DNA from: Amylostereum areolatum
Taxonomy: Eukaryota > Basidiomycota > Agaricomycetes > Russulales > Stereaceae
Assembly: GCA_012932865.1 (NCBI GenBank)
Contig: SAXG01000037.1
Coordinates: forward strand, 248,001 to 312,000
Direction: 5' to 3'
Length of the DNA stretch: 64,000 bases
Under the pieces are notes generated by a model. That model did no database searches. It was not told the origin of the DNA and saw only the letters and a list, made by a program, of their open reading frames with translations. Positions 30,873 to 42,638 of this stretch are shown piece by piece. Both the position numbers and the translations under genes were made by a program. Each line of letters opens with the position of its first letter. Within the stretch, counting starts at the first letter, position 1.

Positions 30873-31652
30873 TCAAGCAGCACCGCACGCGCTGAGGGTG
30901 GCAGTCAGCCCAAGGCTCTGCAGGATGGAGACATCGACAAGGCCACTGAGCAGATTTCCCAAGAGCGCGATAAGCTGGGCGAGCAACCCGCTCACAGGAC
31001 CTGTCAAAAGTCCAGCGACAGCATTGATCAGGTCCGAGAGAAGAAGACTACGCGGAACAGCATCAGCATGGGCGCACGATAGCAAACAAAAGGGCCGGGA
31101 CGCACTCCGCAGTCGACAAGAGCGTCGTGAGCAAGCCTTCGATACTACCCACAATGTTATCCGCGCTATATAAGCTCTGGACGACGACCTGTTCAAAGTT
31201 GGTTCAAAGTTCATGAGTAAAAAGCGTGGAATGAGAGGCCGGAGAACGTACGTTGATGAGGTCCGCGAGTAGGTTTGCGATGGCCGGAAGGTCCCCGACA
31301 ACGATGCCGGTCCCGTCTTTGGGCAGTTGGTTGCACTTGTCGATGATCGCGCCGAGCTGGACGCGGATTTGAGCGTTGATGGTGTCGATAGCGCCTGCCG
31401 ACACGGTTGTCGCGTTAAGGTTGTCTAAAAAACGGTGTTAGAGCCGGACGACTTTCCAAAGATAGAATACGCACAAAGGGGCTGGCAAGTGGTGGACAGC
31501 ACGTTAATACCGCCTCGCAGGATGTCTTGAAGCTCGTCGGCGGTTGACCGACGCTGGACGCCGGTGGAGGGCCCCTCCGTAGTAGGAGTCGCAAAAGAGA
31601 AGGTCCCAAGGGCGAGGGCAGCGAAAGTGGCGACCTTGGAGAGCGAGAACAT
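30873..31652 (-). CDS. Hydrophobic secreted-family protein, subfamily A, member 1
   Basis: Exons are 31652-31475, 31424-31252, 31188-31106 and 31047-30873; intron phases are 1, 0, 2; length is 202 residues. The start MFSLSKVATFAALALGTFSF is a signal peptide, followed by a VQRR site that a Kex2-like protease could cut. An amphipathic region with two cysteines follows (TINAQIRVQLGAIIDKCNQ), then a Leu/Gly-rich stretch (LINAVAGLLTGPVSGLL) and a C-terminus ending SACGAA. Exons 1, 2 and 3 have exactly the lengths of member 2 (178, 173, 83 nt). No known domain was recognised. The protein is probably secreted or membrane-associated; function is unknown. Confidence 0.8.
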
Positions 31653-31720
31653 ATTGCGGATGACTGTGAAGGTGGGATGAGAGGGAGCTGGGCTGGAGAA
31701 TGAGAAGGGTGAGGGAAGAG

Positions 31721-31728
31721 CTTTTATA
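31721..31728 (-). promoter_or_regulatory. TATA box, subfamily A member 1
   Basis: TATAAAAG on the minus strand lies about 70 bp upstream of the ATG. All five family members have such a box at a similar distance. Confidence 0.6.
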
Positions 31729-33023
31729 CGTGTACTCATGGACCCCCCGTTCTTCCAGTGAGACTTCCCTGACATGACTCGACATGAGCGAAGTCGCACG
31801 CCGCCCCAATTTTCATCGTTTCAGATGGTAAGTTTCTCAATATGATCTGGGCCGGTTCTGCGAAGAATCTGCGAGTGCATGTCAAGGAGAACCTACGGGC
31901 GAATCTTCGCCCAGTGCAGGCATCTAGGACGGTCGGGCTTGAAATTTGAAAGATGGACACCTTACCTGACGTCTTTTCCGACGCTTCGACATCCTTTGAT
32001 ACTCTGATCAGCAGAGTATCGCGATTCGAATGGGGGAACACACCATGAAAAGTGGCTTGTCAGTGGCGCCTCATTTGTTCCGCCGTCGTATACGTTGCGT
32101 TCAACTTCGTTCAGGCACTTCCATGCTTCAGCCTCGCTTTATTATGTTCCAATGTGTCCATCTTCTCCGAGGCGCCACGAAGAGAGATTCGAATGAGGCG
32201 GCCGGAATTGCTCCCCAGAACTTGAAGAAGCACCTGAAGAAGCACCAGACACTAATACCCCGCCCCACATCTCCCTCGAACAAGAAATCCAGTCCTCAAA
32301 ACCTTCCAGTGGTTCCGAGGCGCAGATCGACACGTGTCGTTCGAATGGTGCTGTGGCGTCGTTGTGTCTTCTTGACCGAGAAGAGATGGGGAGAGCTGTC
32401 GTGCAAAGCAGTAAGTCTATGGCACCGGCGGAGTCGTCGACCAGTCGCCGTGGTGGTTGCACTCCAGTCTTACAAGTTTGTACTCTTGAATGCTGTAAAG
32501 AGCTACAGGTCCCAGTCACCACCAGTCAGTGTCACAGCTTAGAAGGAGCGACGATCGTTTGTCAAACTGTCACTGTGTTATCTGAGCAGTGAGAAACTGA
32601 TCTTGTCTCGGAGGCCGCTCCCCTTCTAAGTACCGCAGACGTCACCAGATTGGGTTCACGGTGCCAGTCCTGAAAAGCTCGAGGGGGTAGCAGGATTCGT
32701 TTGAAAAATTCGAACATAGCTTATGATAGCGTGATGAGACATGGGTGTGAAGCCTTTTCGTCAAGCGTGTGCACATTCAAGTTGCTGGGCGCAAGCCTGG
32801 GGTCTGAGGAGTTCGATTCACACCGGCGTTTGCCGAAACCCTAATAAGGATTTCACGTGACGCACCACGGTGCTAATTCCAAAAGACAACAAGAGTCCTC
32901 GAGTTAAGTACACTGTGTATGATACGTAGTCCCATGCGCTGTACGACGACTAGAAAAACGAGAAGATTGTCCTAGGAGGTAAGATATAAACTGCGATTAA
33001 GTGCCCCAAACGTCGAGCTCGCG
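31729..33023. other. Intergenic stretch between subfamily A members
   Basis: No gene was recognised. Open frames near 32030-32600 on both strands lack domains and splice continuity. Confidence 0.35.
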
Positions 33024-33811
33024 TCAGAACGTGAAGCCGGATGCTCGAAGCGTGGCGTTGAATCCAAGGGTCTCCATAAGGGGAGGGTCGCGAACCGGGA
33101 AACCAAGGAGGGCGGTTCCGATGAGGTTGAGAAGCTGCTCTTTCAGCCAGGCCGTAGGGCCCGTCAAAAGCCCCGCGACCTCGTTGACCAAAGACGCCAA
33201 AAGACCACTACGCCACCCAAAACCGTCAGCGCGAATGCGTCTCATGTATAGAGCGCACAAAACGTACTCCTCAGTCAAGATCAAGCCTATAAGCAGTGCC
33301 TCGGAGCTACCTAACGAGGTGTAGGCGCTATAGGTGCTCTTGACGATAGTCTGCGACCGAAGCGTCAGCGAGAGACCCAGGAGGCAGGGTAGGCGCGCAC
33401 ATCTATGACGTTCCCAAGATCGTCTGCGACGGTGTCGATGTCATCGAGCTCGAGAACGGTGCCATCCTTCGGAAACACGCTGCTGTTTTTGATAAGGGCG
33501 CCAAGCTGGATGTTGATCTGTGCGGTTATGATGGCGATAGTGGCCGTCGTAGCATTGCCTGAATTGATTGTGTCTGTTTGGGGCATGAGGGGTGAGTGTC
33601 GCGCACATGAGTGAAATAGGGAGCATCACGCACAGAGAGGTTGAGATGCGGCGACCAGCCCAGGAATACTGCTCTGCAGAATGGTCTCAAGTTGCTGGGC
33701 AGCTGTGCGACGCTGGAGACTTGCAAGGCCGTCGCCGATGGTAGGTGCGGCGAAGGAGAATGTCCCGAACGAGAGCGAGGCGAAGGTGGCTATCTTGAAG
33801 AGGGAGAACAT
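33024..33811 (-). CDS. Hydrophobic secreted-family protein, subfamily A, member 2
   Basis: Exons are 33811-33634, 33573-33401, 33350-33268 and 33207-33024; phases are 1, 0, 2; length is 205 residues. The signal peptide is MFSLFKIATFASLSFGTFSF, with an LQRR site shortly after. The middle keeps the member-1 pattern (IAIITAQINIQLGALIKN, FPKDGTVLE). The last exon shares LVNEVAGLLTGP with member 1, then becomes more polar (GFPVRDPPLMETLGFNATL) and ends in GFTF. Exons 1-3 equal member 1 in length, so the two are tandem duplicates on the same strand about 1.4 kb apart. Function is unknown. Confidence 0.8.
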
Positions 33812-33886
33812 GTCTGGAGAGGGAGAGATTAGGAGCTGGGCCAACTCGAAGGGAGACGTCGAGGGAATTGAGGAGAACAAGGATCG

Positions 33887-33893
33887 TTTTATA
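33887..33893 (-). promoter_or_regulatory. TATA box, subfamily A member 2
   Basis: TATAAAA on the minus strand lies about 75 bp upstream of the ATG. Confidence 0.55.
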
Positions 33894-33894
33894 T

Positions 33895-35007
33895 GAGAGC
33901 ATGACACGTTCAACGCCCGAAACTGTGACAGCGTCCAACGCGGCCTGCGGTCCCAACTAACATCGCCTCCGATCAGCGAGCGCTTTTGAAACCAAGCGAG
34001 CTTTCTTGGTTTGTATATCGGTGCATCAATGCTTGTCGATTCCAAGACGAGCAGGCCAGTTGAGTTCCGCGTGTCTCAGCGGACCGCTTAGTCCTGTTGT
34101 TACGCTCAGCATGATATATCGAGCTCAAAAAAAGTGGCGCGCACACCTCGTCATTGAGTAGCGCATCCGGTGGCTTAGTGTAAGTGCTGCGGGAAGCCTC
34201 CCCGCTTTCGGAAGTTACAAGAGCCTGTGGTCGGAGAGCCGCCTTATGCTAGCAAGTGGAATGATGGTGCAGAAAGGGGGGATATGCGGTGTTTCAACAC
34301 GTCCAACATCCGGACAGCATCTCTCCTTCCTTAGTGAAGAATTCAGATCGCTAAAGGAATATTCATGACTTCAGTTACGCACACCGATCAGTCTGATCGT
34401 CAGCCAGAGTACGTTGAACTATGAGGGGAATACGCACCAGTAGACGCCGAATGTTGAGGGAAGAAAACCCTCAGCGCTGTGCACGTCTCGGTTGACCCTA
34501 CGATGTCCAAGTCTTCCGAGTAAGACAACATGCTAATAGCTCTATCAAAAATGAAACCGGCGTCAAATGCTGTTTCGTGCCTCGATGGAGACTCGAGACC
34601 CGTTGCGTGTAATACGCCGCCGTGTATACACTCTCTCCGTGTGCCAGTGTACATTCGCCGTGATCGACAGAAAAGGACAAGACATGCCGAAGCCTAGCTG
34701 TGTAAGGTACCGGTTGTCCCTGTGAACAACGACGTGGTCCGAAAGGTACGAGGAGTTAACGCCATAACTGAATGGGTCTGTTGGCAGTGGATGTAGATGC
34801 CAGCGTTGCTCCGGCGACCATCCGTCGATGTGGACAGAGCGCGCGATCATGTCTCTGTTGTAATCTTGCGACGCTCGAAGTGTCTTGATTATTCCTGTTA
34901 GAGGTGACAAGCTCGTACACGGGGAACAGTGACCCGAAGCTGCGTGAAAGGGTGGTTGAAGTGAACACTTCGGAAACGGAAACACGAGATAATAGATATG
35001 TAAGTAC
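33895..35007. other. Intergenic stretch, no gene recognised
   Basis: No domain-bearing or spliceable frame was found before the long-TIR element at 35017. Confidence 0.35.
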
Positions 35008-35016
35008 CGGCTTTGT
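35008..35016. repeat. 9-bp target duplication, left of long-TIR element copy 1
   Basis: The 9-mer cggctttgt recurs at 39699-39707. Confidence 0.85.
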
Positions 35017-35080
35017 CAGACTCCTACCCATCAACTCTACTCACGGGTTCCGGCCCCCCACACCCGACTAACCCACCTCC

Positions 35081-38000
35081 CAGGCTCTGCCACGGATAGG
35101 CTCATCCGCGGATGACGCGGATGGTTATACGTGGGAAAGCATCCGTATCCGGCGGATAGCCATCCGTGCCGGTGCAACGCGCTGTGTCACGCGTTATGTA
35201 ACGCGTCCGTCACTTGTTGATCGCCCACGGGCCACGACGCGTCGAAAGTTTGTTGATCGTGTCTCACGGTTACCCATCGAAATGTCTATAAAGCCCCCTT
35301 CTCCCGTCGCTTCCTCCCCTAACACGCTCGCCGTCTGCGCCTTTTCTGCTGGCGGCGAAGCACACCTTTTTACTAATGTCCATTAATCTCACTCCTTCAT
35401 ATACCACTTGTCTTAATTTACCCACTATCATTGCTACTCCCACACTCTCTTCCGCTACTTCTACGCCCTCGGCGCCTTCTACCCCCTCTCGAAACTCGAT
35501 CAGCCCCTCGTCGAGTACTGCCTTGCTTGAACCGCCACGTAAACGACCAAGAAAATGTGCACGGAAGGATGTCGATCCCGCACAGCAGCGACTGGACGAG
35601 GTCTACACGATGGATGTTGAGAAGGCCTGGGAGGTCTTGGATGAAGAGCTCATAGGTGCGTACTTGACGAGATCTTTGCTTTCTTCTAGCTGACTGGAAC
35701 CCTGTTAGCGGCGGCCAAGTCAAAATGGACATCTAAAGTTTACGACCACTACAACTGGCGCGTTGTTCGCGAGGGGTCAGAGGGCTCTCGCATTATCTGG
35801 TTCGTCTTCACCTGCAAGTACTCCGCACCCCAGCATCCACCTACCTGGCGAGATCGCACCAAAGGCGGCACGGACGGCACCGGCAATATGAACAGCAACG
35901 CAAAAACGTGTGATAACCGTTTTGGTCGTTCATCATCCTCAACTGCCGCTTTTCGAAACTCTCAACCATATTCTCAAGCCCGTCATCGCGCCCTGATCGC
36001 GCTCCGATGCTCATCTTCCAAAAGATCTTTCAATTCCGTTAGCGATCCTTTCTACATCGAGGAGTGTAGGTTCTTAAGCGGTGATCCATCCCTCCGACTT
36101 CCCTCCCCGCAAACCGTCCAGCGCGACGTGCTGCGACTGTACGAAGATCTGGGACCACTGATCCGTAATCATTTTGAGGTATGCGAATCATGCACATTTT
36201 TGTCCTTACGCTTACATGCTATGTATTCAGCGGCGCGGAAGGTCAATTCATGTGGTCACCGACGGCTGGAGCGATCCAACCCATACTTCAAATGTTGGTG
36301 TCGTTATCATCTGGGAGGAGGAGGCGAAGCTCCGCCGCATGCTACTCGAGATTGTCAAGTAAGTTATAATCTCGGCCCTTTGCGCCCCCTCTGACTCCGT
36401 GGTTAGGATTACAGACCGGCACACCGGGTTCAACATCGCAAAGTTACTCTTCGACTGTCTCAACCGGTATGGGCTCGCAAAATTTGTAGGTTTCCGATTC
36501 TGTTCAACCACAGCCTTCTGATTATATCCACCAGCTGCACCTCCTCGGCATGGACAATGCTTCAAACTGTGACACCACTGCACGCCACCTTCCAGCAATG
36601 ATCACAACATTCCGTGGTCTCCCAGATCGCCTTCGATGCTTCCTCCACGCTGTCCAGCTCGCTGCCAAGGTATGATCAAATACTACACCAGACTGCTTTC
36701 GCTGACACACACCATGAATAGATGATCATTTCCTTCTTCGACAAACAGTACAAGCGGAAGAAGAAAGTTAAGACAACGCCGTCCGCGACTACCACGGCTG
36801 GACAACCGTCCCAGCGTGCACCCACCTTGTTGAACACCGCGGAAAGCGACACCGTCTGCGATGCGTCATCTCCAGAGGATACAGAAGACACCGAATTGCG
36901 AGAAGTACATGAAGCAGCACTGGAACAGGAGTCGGAGGAAGAGGCAGCTGTTCGTGCTCTAGCAGATGCAGGGCAGTCTGAGAGGGACACCGAAGCTGTG
37001 CGCTCCGTTCGCGCACAGGCGATCCAGGAGATGCGAGCTTGTGGCATCGTGATCAGTGAGCCCGAAGCTCGGGCAGCACTGAAGGTCTTCCCAAAGGTGC
37101 GTTTGGTCTGAGTCCGGACGAATGAGCTTATTAGTAGCTAACGGCCGTTTCATACTAGATCTCCGGCCTCGCAATCAAGCTTTCCGACAACGCTGTTCTA
37201 CGCAAGGTTTTCGAAGACCTTGTCGACCAGTTTCCACCCAACACAGACCTTGGAAACTTCCAATATCTACATCGGCGAAATGCAACTCGGTGGGATTCCG
37301 AGCATGGGTGTCTTAAGTCGCACCTTGCCCTCGAGCACGCTGTGTCGGCCTTGACATCAAATGCGGATCTTAAGCTCGGATCCTTCAAGCTGACGGGGCG
37401 AGAGAAACAGCTCTCAGAGGACCTCTATGACATGCTGGATGTAGGTTGTTGTTCGACATTTCTACGGTTGACACTCACTTCTTCTACCTCATGCTAGTCT
37501 ATAAACCAGATTACACTTCATTTTCAAGGTGTTGACGTACCACTGATCATTGATGTCATCCCTGCATTTGAACACCTTCAAAAGGATCTCGAAAGGATGT
37601 CAAACGCGCCAGAACTCCCGGCAGTCTGCCGTGTCGCCGCCTACGGCGGTCTTCTCATGACCCGCAAGTACTACCAACGTTTCGGTGATTGCGAAGCATA
37701 TGTTATCGCGTGCGGTGAGTAGGTTTTTTGTTCTGGTTCAATGGAGCACTCAACGTAAACACTAGTAATGTGTCCAGACCGTAAGCTAGAGTGGTTCAAG
37801 AAGGAACTCGGCTGGTCGGACGACGAGGTCAAGGACGTGCGCAAAGTCGTCGAGGCGCGTTTCAAGCAGACATATGCCCAACTTTCCCGAGCCGTTTCAA
37901 GACCGTTACCGGCAAATGAACCACAAGACCTACCAGCGCCGCGACGAGCAAGGGTACGTGTGGACTTCTCCGGAGCCTTGCTCTCAACATACCTCTGCTG

Positions 38001-38748
38001 ATCATGCTCTTCGCGCTTCCAGGGGGCCAATCGGTGGAAGTCTGCTGCCGAAACAGCCGCCACACCGCCATCTGACAGCGATGCAGACGACATTGAAGTC
38101 TATCTTTCAACACCTCCATCCGTCATCGATTACGCATCCGGCGCAACAGTCCTTTCGTATTGGGATGCCCGCCTCAAGTCGCAACCTGCCCTTGCCCATA
38201 TGGGCCTCTCATTCACGTCTGCCCCGGGTACGCTATTCAGTATTGTTCCCTTCATCACATCTGAGACCATTACAGCAACAACCGTGGATGCGGAACGCGC
38301 GTTCTCGGAGGGCCGCAACCAAGTCAACTGGAACCAAGAACACATGTCTTCTCAGACATTCCGAGCCAAGATGAGCGTTGGGGCCTGGTCCAAGGCGCCT
38401 TGGTTCACCGTGGATCACGCTGAGAAGATCCTCAAAGAGAAAGGTGGCCCATTGCTCAAATGATCTCGCCGTTTCCGCAATCACTCCGCACTGATGCTCA
38501 ATTGAGCTTAGTATATGCAAGTAATCATGACTTACGACCTTCTATTGTACATGCTTGGATGTATATACACTTTATGGTGTACGTTAAAGCTATATAATGT
38601 CTCCATACGCGTTCAAAACATCTGGGGAGTTAAAGTAGCGGGTCTGTCACGCTCGTGCGTCGGTGACTGTCATCCGCGGATTGACCTATCCGCGGATATT
38701 TTCCCACGGATACACGGATGTATCTGGATATACCCGTGGTAGAGCCTG
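35081..38748 (+). mobile_element. hAT transposon, complete, nested in the long-TIR element
   Basis: The ends are CAGGCTCTGCCACGG on the left and the inverse of CAGGCTCTACCACGG on the right, one mismatch in 15. The 8-bp duplication ccacctcc lies at 35073-35080 and 38749-38756, exactly the hAT hallmark. The undisturbed target is visible in copy 2 near 53793. Just inside the ends are GC-rich words of the atccgcggat type on both sides. The element is 3668 bp and carries one intact transposase gene. Confidence 0.92.
35376..38463 (+). CDS. hAT family transposase, ten exons, intact
   Basis: Exons are 35376-35655, 35709-36178, 36231-36358, 36407-36485, 36535-36669, 36722-37096, 37159-37440, 37498-37714, 37766-37953 and 38023-38463. 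All nine introns are 48-69 nt GT-AG, and the total is 864 residues in one frame. The N-terminus is Ser/Thr-rich, then a BED-like zinc region (WFVFTCKYS...AKTC). The catalytic core shows HVVTDGWSDPTH and LLGMDNASNCD with their Asp residues. An acidic insert occupies exon 6. The C-terminus has the hAT dimerisation pattern (VLSYWDARLKSQPALAHMGL, TTVDAERAFSEGRNQVNW). No disabling change was seen, so it may be active. Confidence 0.9.
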
Positions 38749-39698
38749 CCACCTCCACAGCTCGTAGAGCGACTGGCACATAACGTCCTGACAAAGCAAG
38801 GACCCCGTGGAACCCCTCCCGCCATTCCACCCAATTCGGACGGTCAGCGCGCCTTCCGAGATGCCGGAACGGGTCGTGCCTTCTCGCGAGTTGCTCCCTC
38901 TCGCCGCTCGCGCGTAGCCTCGCGCGTAGCAGAGCGAGTTTTCGTATGTGCTCTCCCTTACGCACTGCCTTGAGTGTATTATATATGTAACAGATTGATA
39001 CAGCACAAAAGAAAAGGCTTGGAGTTTCAGTTGTTCAGCCAGTGAGCCAGATGTTTAGCGGGGGCACTGGGCTATTCATTCTGTGGCCGTTGACGGGGGA
39101 TGCTGCGCTGTAGCCCTTGCCGTGTTCTTGTGTCGGCGACTCGTTGAGTCGTCGGTGACTGTGGCGCGGCCGTGGTCCAATCTCGAGTCTCGACCCGGGA
39201 TGTACATACATTCTCGCGGTCCACCCACTAGAGCCGCACCCACCCCGCATTGTGCGCGGGTATAACGCACGCGGGTCGGATACGATGTCCACCTGCATTC
39301 CGACGTTCCGAGTGAGGGGTAAGATAGGTAAACTGAATGAGCTACTTGTGAACTGTAGTACTATTTGGGGGGAAACCTGGCTACTCAGACTCTTATCATT
39401 TTGGAAACATAGTCACAGTATACATAGTTGAATCTAATTGAATAGAAGTACTAGAACTCATGATGCCAACGGCACACGCGCGAGCGGCGAGAGGGAGCAA
39501 CTCGCGAGAAGGCACGACCCGTTCCGGCATCTCGGAAGGCGCGCTGACCGTCCGAATTGGGTGGAATGGCGGGAGGGGTTCCACGGGGTCCTTGCTTTGT
39601 CAGGACGTTATGTGCCAGTCGCTCTACGAGCTGTGGAGGTGGGTTAGTCGGGTGTGGGGGGCCGGAACCCGTGAGTAGAGTTGATGGGTAGGAGTCTG

Positions 39699-39707
39699 CG
39701 GCTTTGT
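39699..39707. repeat. 9-bp target duplication, right of long-TIR element copy 1
   Basis: The 9-mer cggctttgt is identical to 35008-35016. Confidence 0.85.
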
Positions 39708-39922
39708 GGGAAACGTCATCAAACAGGCACGTGACCTGGTCTTAAAACGGTTCACGGTCTCACGACGCTCTCGCTCTGGGAAATGGATAAACATGATAAT
39801 AGTAATCCCCGAGGAAGGGTAAAGAAGGCGTATATCAGCTAATGATATGGGTATACCAAATGAATGTCAAAGTAACGAGAGTAGAAGATCCCCACTGTCC
39901 GGTAACGCCATATACTAATCAT

Positions 39923-40688
39923 CTAAAGAAGCGAAAGAATGTCGAGCAAAGGCGTAAGGCCGAGGGCAAGGATTACGGGGATAACGCCGCCAAGGAGGCC
40001 CACAAGTAGCCCGATGATGACCGAGAGAACACCACCGACGAGTCCGATGACGACCCCCAGGAGTGCGGCGAGAACCTCGCTGTTTGAGTTCATTAGTTTC
40101 GTGTCGGTTGGGTCCACAAATGGGAGACAACATACCCGAGAACAAAGAATATAGCGAGAAGAGCCTCTTGGTCAACGCAGGGAAACGCGATGATCTTGCC
40201 ACAGGGTATGAGGACAATCTAGTACACAACGCTCGTCAACGTGGGTGGCAGAGGAGACGGAAGTGCGTACATTGATGATGATAGATATGATGACGATGAT
40301 GTTTCCCGAACCAATCGCACCGGGAGGAAGACAGTTCCCGGCGTCGACCGCAGCCTGGATCGAACTCTGTATAGATTGCACGATGGGGTTCACAGCGTCG
40401 GCCGTCGCGGTTTCGGCCGTCATCGCATCTGGTGAACACTGTCAGCTTCGTTGTCGAAAATAAATATCAGTGGAACAGCATACTGAGCAGCGCGACCTGA
40501 GGGACAAGTTCTGCCTGCAGGTTATTCAGGATCGTCGTCATATCCGACCCGTCGATGTGGCGGGGCTGGACGGCGCGCGCGTCGACTTGAACCGCGACGG
40601 AGCGATCTTCGATCATGGAGGGAGCAGCAGCGGCGAAAGTGCCGAATGCAACCATGGCGAGTGTGGCGAGCTTCATAAAGGAGAGCAT
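39923..40688 (-). CDS. Hydrophobic secreted-family protein, subfamily B, member 1
   Basis: Exons are 40688-40484, 40428-40271, 40218-40136 and 40079-39923; phases are 1, 0, 2; length is 200 residues. The signal peptide MLSFMKLATLAMVAFGTFAA is followed by a basic/acidic linker, then DMTTILNNLQAELVPQVALL, the AMTAETATADAV block, and GAIGSGNIIVIISIIIN. The last exon is almost wholly Leu, Ile, Val and Gly around GLVGG and could form two membrane helices. Exons 2 and 3 are 158 and 83 nt, as in the other B members. Exon 3 is the most diverged of the three (PCGKIIAFPCVDQEALL). Function is unknown. Confidence 0.8.
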
Positions 40689-40770
40689 GGCGGTAGGCAA
40701 AGTTATAGAAAGGAGAGTGAGTTAAGGAGTGGATGTCCTTGGACGACGGAGAGGAATATTCGGACCAGGC

Positions 40771-40776
40771 TTTATA
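40771..40776 (-). promoter_or_regulatory. TATA box, subfamily B member 1
   Basis: TATAAA on the minus strand lies about 83 bp upstream of the ATG. Confidence 0.5.
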
Positions 40777-41731
40777 GTCACTGGGGTAGGTAGAATGCCT
40801 GAGTGTTATACGTACAAAGGAGGCCCAGGGAGTTACACTTTGGTTCGCGATGGTTGGATTGCCAGGCTCGAAAGCCGTACATGCGCGATGTGGTCCATCA
40901 TGTTAATGTGAGAGGTCTTGGCGCTCACCATGTTTACGAGACATGGTCGAAACACACCTTGGAACCAATTTATTCCTTGTCGTGCGTTGGCCATGAAGCT
41001 TGAGCCATCCCGTTCGGATCACTAAGGTTGGCGCGTCGGAGACGGTATGCCAGTGATGCCGAATGACCTGAATAATGCCTCCGAGAGAGCAGGCCGCGGT
41101 GACGGTCTCCTTCAAGACGGGGATGAAGGCGACCGCGTCTCGTATTGACAGAACAACCTGGTGAGGAAGCTCGACAACCACAACTGGCGCAAGAGAGTTC
41201 ATCGCCGTAGGGCCCCCTGGACACGGATCACACGATCCGTACTGAGGAGACTTCGCACGATGCAGTGTCAAGCCACGTCAGAGGGTTGAATGAGCCGTTG
41301 ACCGCGGATCTCGGAGGGTAACTCCATGGTAGTTGCCTAGAGGTGAAAGAACGGGTACAAGGTTCGCAGTGGTAGACGCGGTTTAGTTCGGAGTTTCGGA
41401 TTCGCGAAGCCATTTTCTCCGTCGAAGGTCACGTGCGCTACCTCTGATTTCGCCAAGTTGGTGCCTCTGAGTAACTCAGTTTTAAGCCCAACCGTTCAGT
41501 GCGTTCAGCGTTCAAAACAACTCAGTCCCAATAAACGGGTAAAGATAAAGGAGATTTCCACAACTCTTCGGACTTTATCGAGAGTTTAACGACGTGAACA
41601 TTCATGATTCATTACCCTCCGTAAGAAAACACGCCCAAACACAAGCATCAAAAATACTTGAAAAGAACCAAACAAGACAAAAACAGTACCGATACCGTAA
41701 CTAAAAGAGATTCAACCGCCGAAATCCCCGT
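40777..41731. other. Intergenic stretch, no gene recognised
   Basis: I see no supported gene between subfamily B members 1 and 2. Confidence 0.35.
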
Positions 41732-42564
41732 TTAAAGTTGAAGAATAGAGAGAAGGGGGGCGAGAACGCTACCAAGGCTGAGAAGAAGGGGGAGGATAGG
41801 GCCCAGGAGAAGAAGGAGAAGCGGGAGGAGGATCGCGAGCAGGCCGCCGACGAGGCCGAGAACAGCTGCGAGAAGGGCAGCGAGGACAATGCTGTGAAAT
41901 GTACGTGAGAAGTGTATACGAGATGAACACAATACGGGCTTACCCGAGAGGTGCCAACAAGCCCTGGAGCGTGGTAGCGTCGACGCCGGGGAGACTCAAA
42001 ATTGTACTGAAGGGAGACAAGACAGTCTGTAACCAGATAAAAAACGTTAGATACTCAAGAAGAGAAGGGTTTGAGTGAGAATCGGAACCCACGTTGAGGA
42101 TGCCCGAGACAAGAGAAAGAACGTTGCCGGTCCCAAGCGCGCCCGCAGGGAGAGCCGTCACCGCGTCCACCGCGGACTGAACTATACTGGCGATGGACTG
42201 CACGATAGCGTCCACGGCGTCGGGCGTCGCGGTAGTCGCGGTCAGCCCGCCTGTGAGTCTGTTAAGAAAAAGCGCAAACGAAGAGGAGGGAAAGCTTACT
42301 AAGGAGTTGGATCTGCGGGGCAAGGTTCGTCTGGAGGTTCGTAAGGATCGTGGTCAAGTCGGAGCCAAGGACCGCGGGAGTCAAGGTTGCGTTGGCAGTG
42401 ATGCCGGTGGGTTTGGTCGCGATGGCCATGAGGTCTGCAGACGAAAGGGCAGTGGCGCGCACGCTGACCGCAGGAGCAGTCGCGGCCAGAGGGACGGCGG
42501 CGACGGACACGAGGGCACCGATGGCAAGGCCGGCGAAGGTGGCGATCTTGGCGAAGGAAAACAT
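41732..42564 (-). CDS. Hydrophobic secreted-family protein, subfamily B, member 2
   Basis: Exons are 42564-42300, 42250-42093, 42026-41944 and 41891-41732; phases are 1, 0, 2; length is 221 residues. The signal peptide is MFSFAKIATFAGLAIGALVS. The mature part has the B-type motifs ANATLTPAVLGSDLTTIL, TNLQTNLAPQIQLL, DAVDAIVQSIASIVQSAVDA and GALGTGNVLSL. Exon 3 encodes VLSPFSTILSLPGVDATTL. The final exon is about 52 residues of Leu/Ala/Gly/Pro with GLVGG, ending LLSILQL, enough for two transmembrane helices. It is the closest relative of member 3 at 47.9 kb: both last exons are 160 nt. Function is unknown. Confidence 0.82.
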
Positions 42565-42630
42565 GTCGGTGTCTTAGGAGAGCGAGTTCAGGCGTCCTGG
42601 GGGTGAAGAAATAGATAAATGTTCGGGAGG

Positions 42631-42638
42631 CTTTTATA
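42631..42638 (-). promoter_or_regulatory. TATA box, subfamily B member 2
   Basis: TATAAAAG on the minus strand lies about 70 bp upstream of the ATG. Confidence 0.6.

Larger units (their letters stand above)
35017..39698. mobile_element. Non-autonomous long-TIR element (Mutator-like), copy 1, split by a hAT
   Basis: The element has 218-bp terminal inverted repeats starting CAGACTCCTACCCATC and a 9-bp target duplication, which fits Mutator-like elements. The left repeat is in two pieces (35017-35080 and 38757-38910) because a hAT transposon sits in it; the right repeat is 39481-39698. Without the hAT and its 8-bp duplication the element is 1006 bp, against 1007 bp for copy 2. The internal ~570 bp has no transposase, so it must be mobilised in trans. 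Confidence 0.85.

Noticed and set aside
32790..32830. tRNA-like B-box (gagttcgattcacacc)
   Set aside because: No matching A-box, acceptor stem or anticodon stem could be folded around it.
34400..34985. Minus-strand frames that might be a sixth hydrophobic-family member
   Set aside because: No signal peptide, no 83-nt exon and no hydrophobic tail; nothing resembling the family motifs.
38641..38748. Repeats of the atccgcggat type as an independent satellite
   Set aside because: They lie just inside both hAT ends (also 35095-35160) and are best explained as hAT subterminal sequence.
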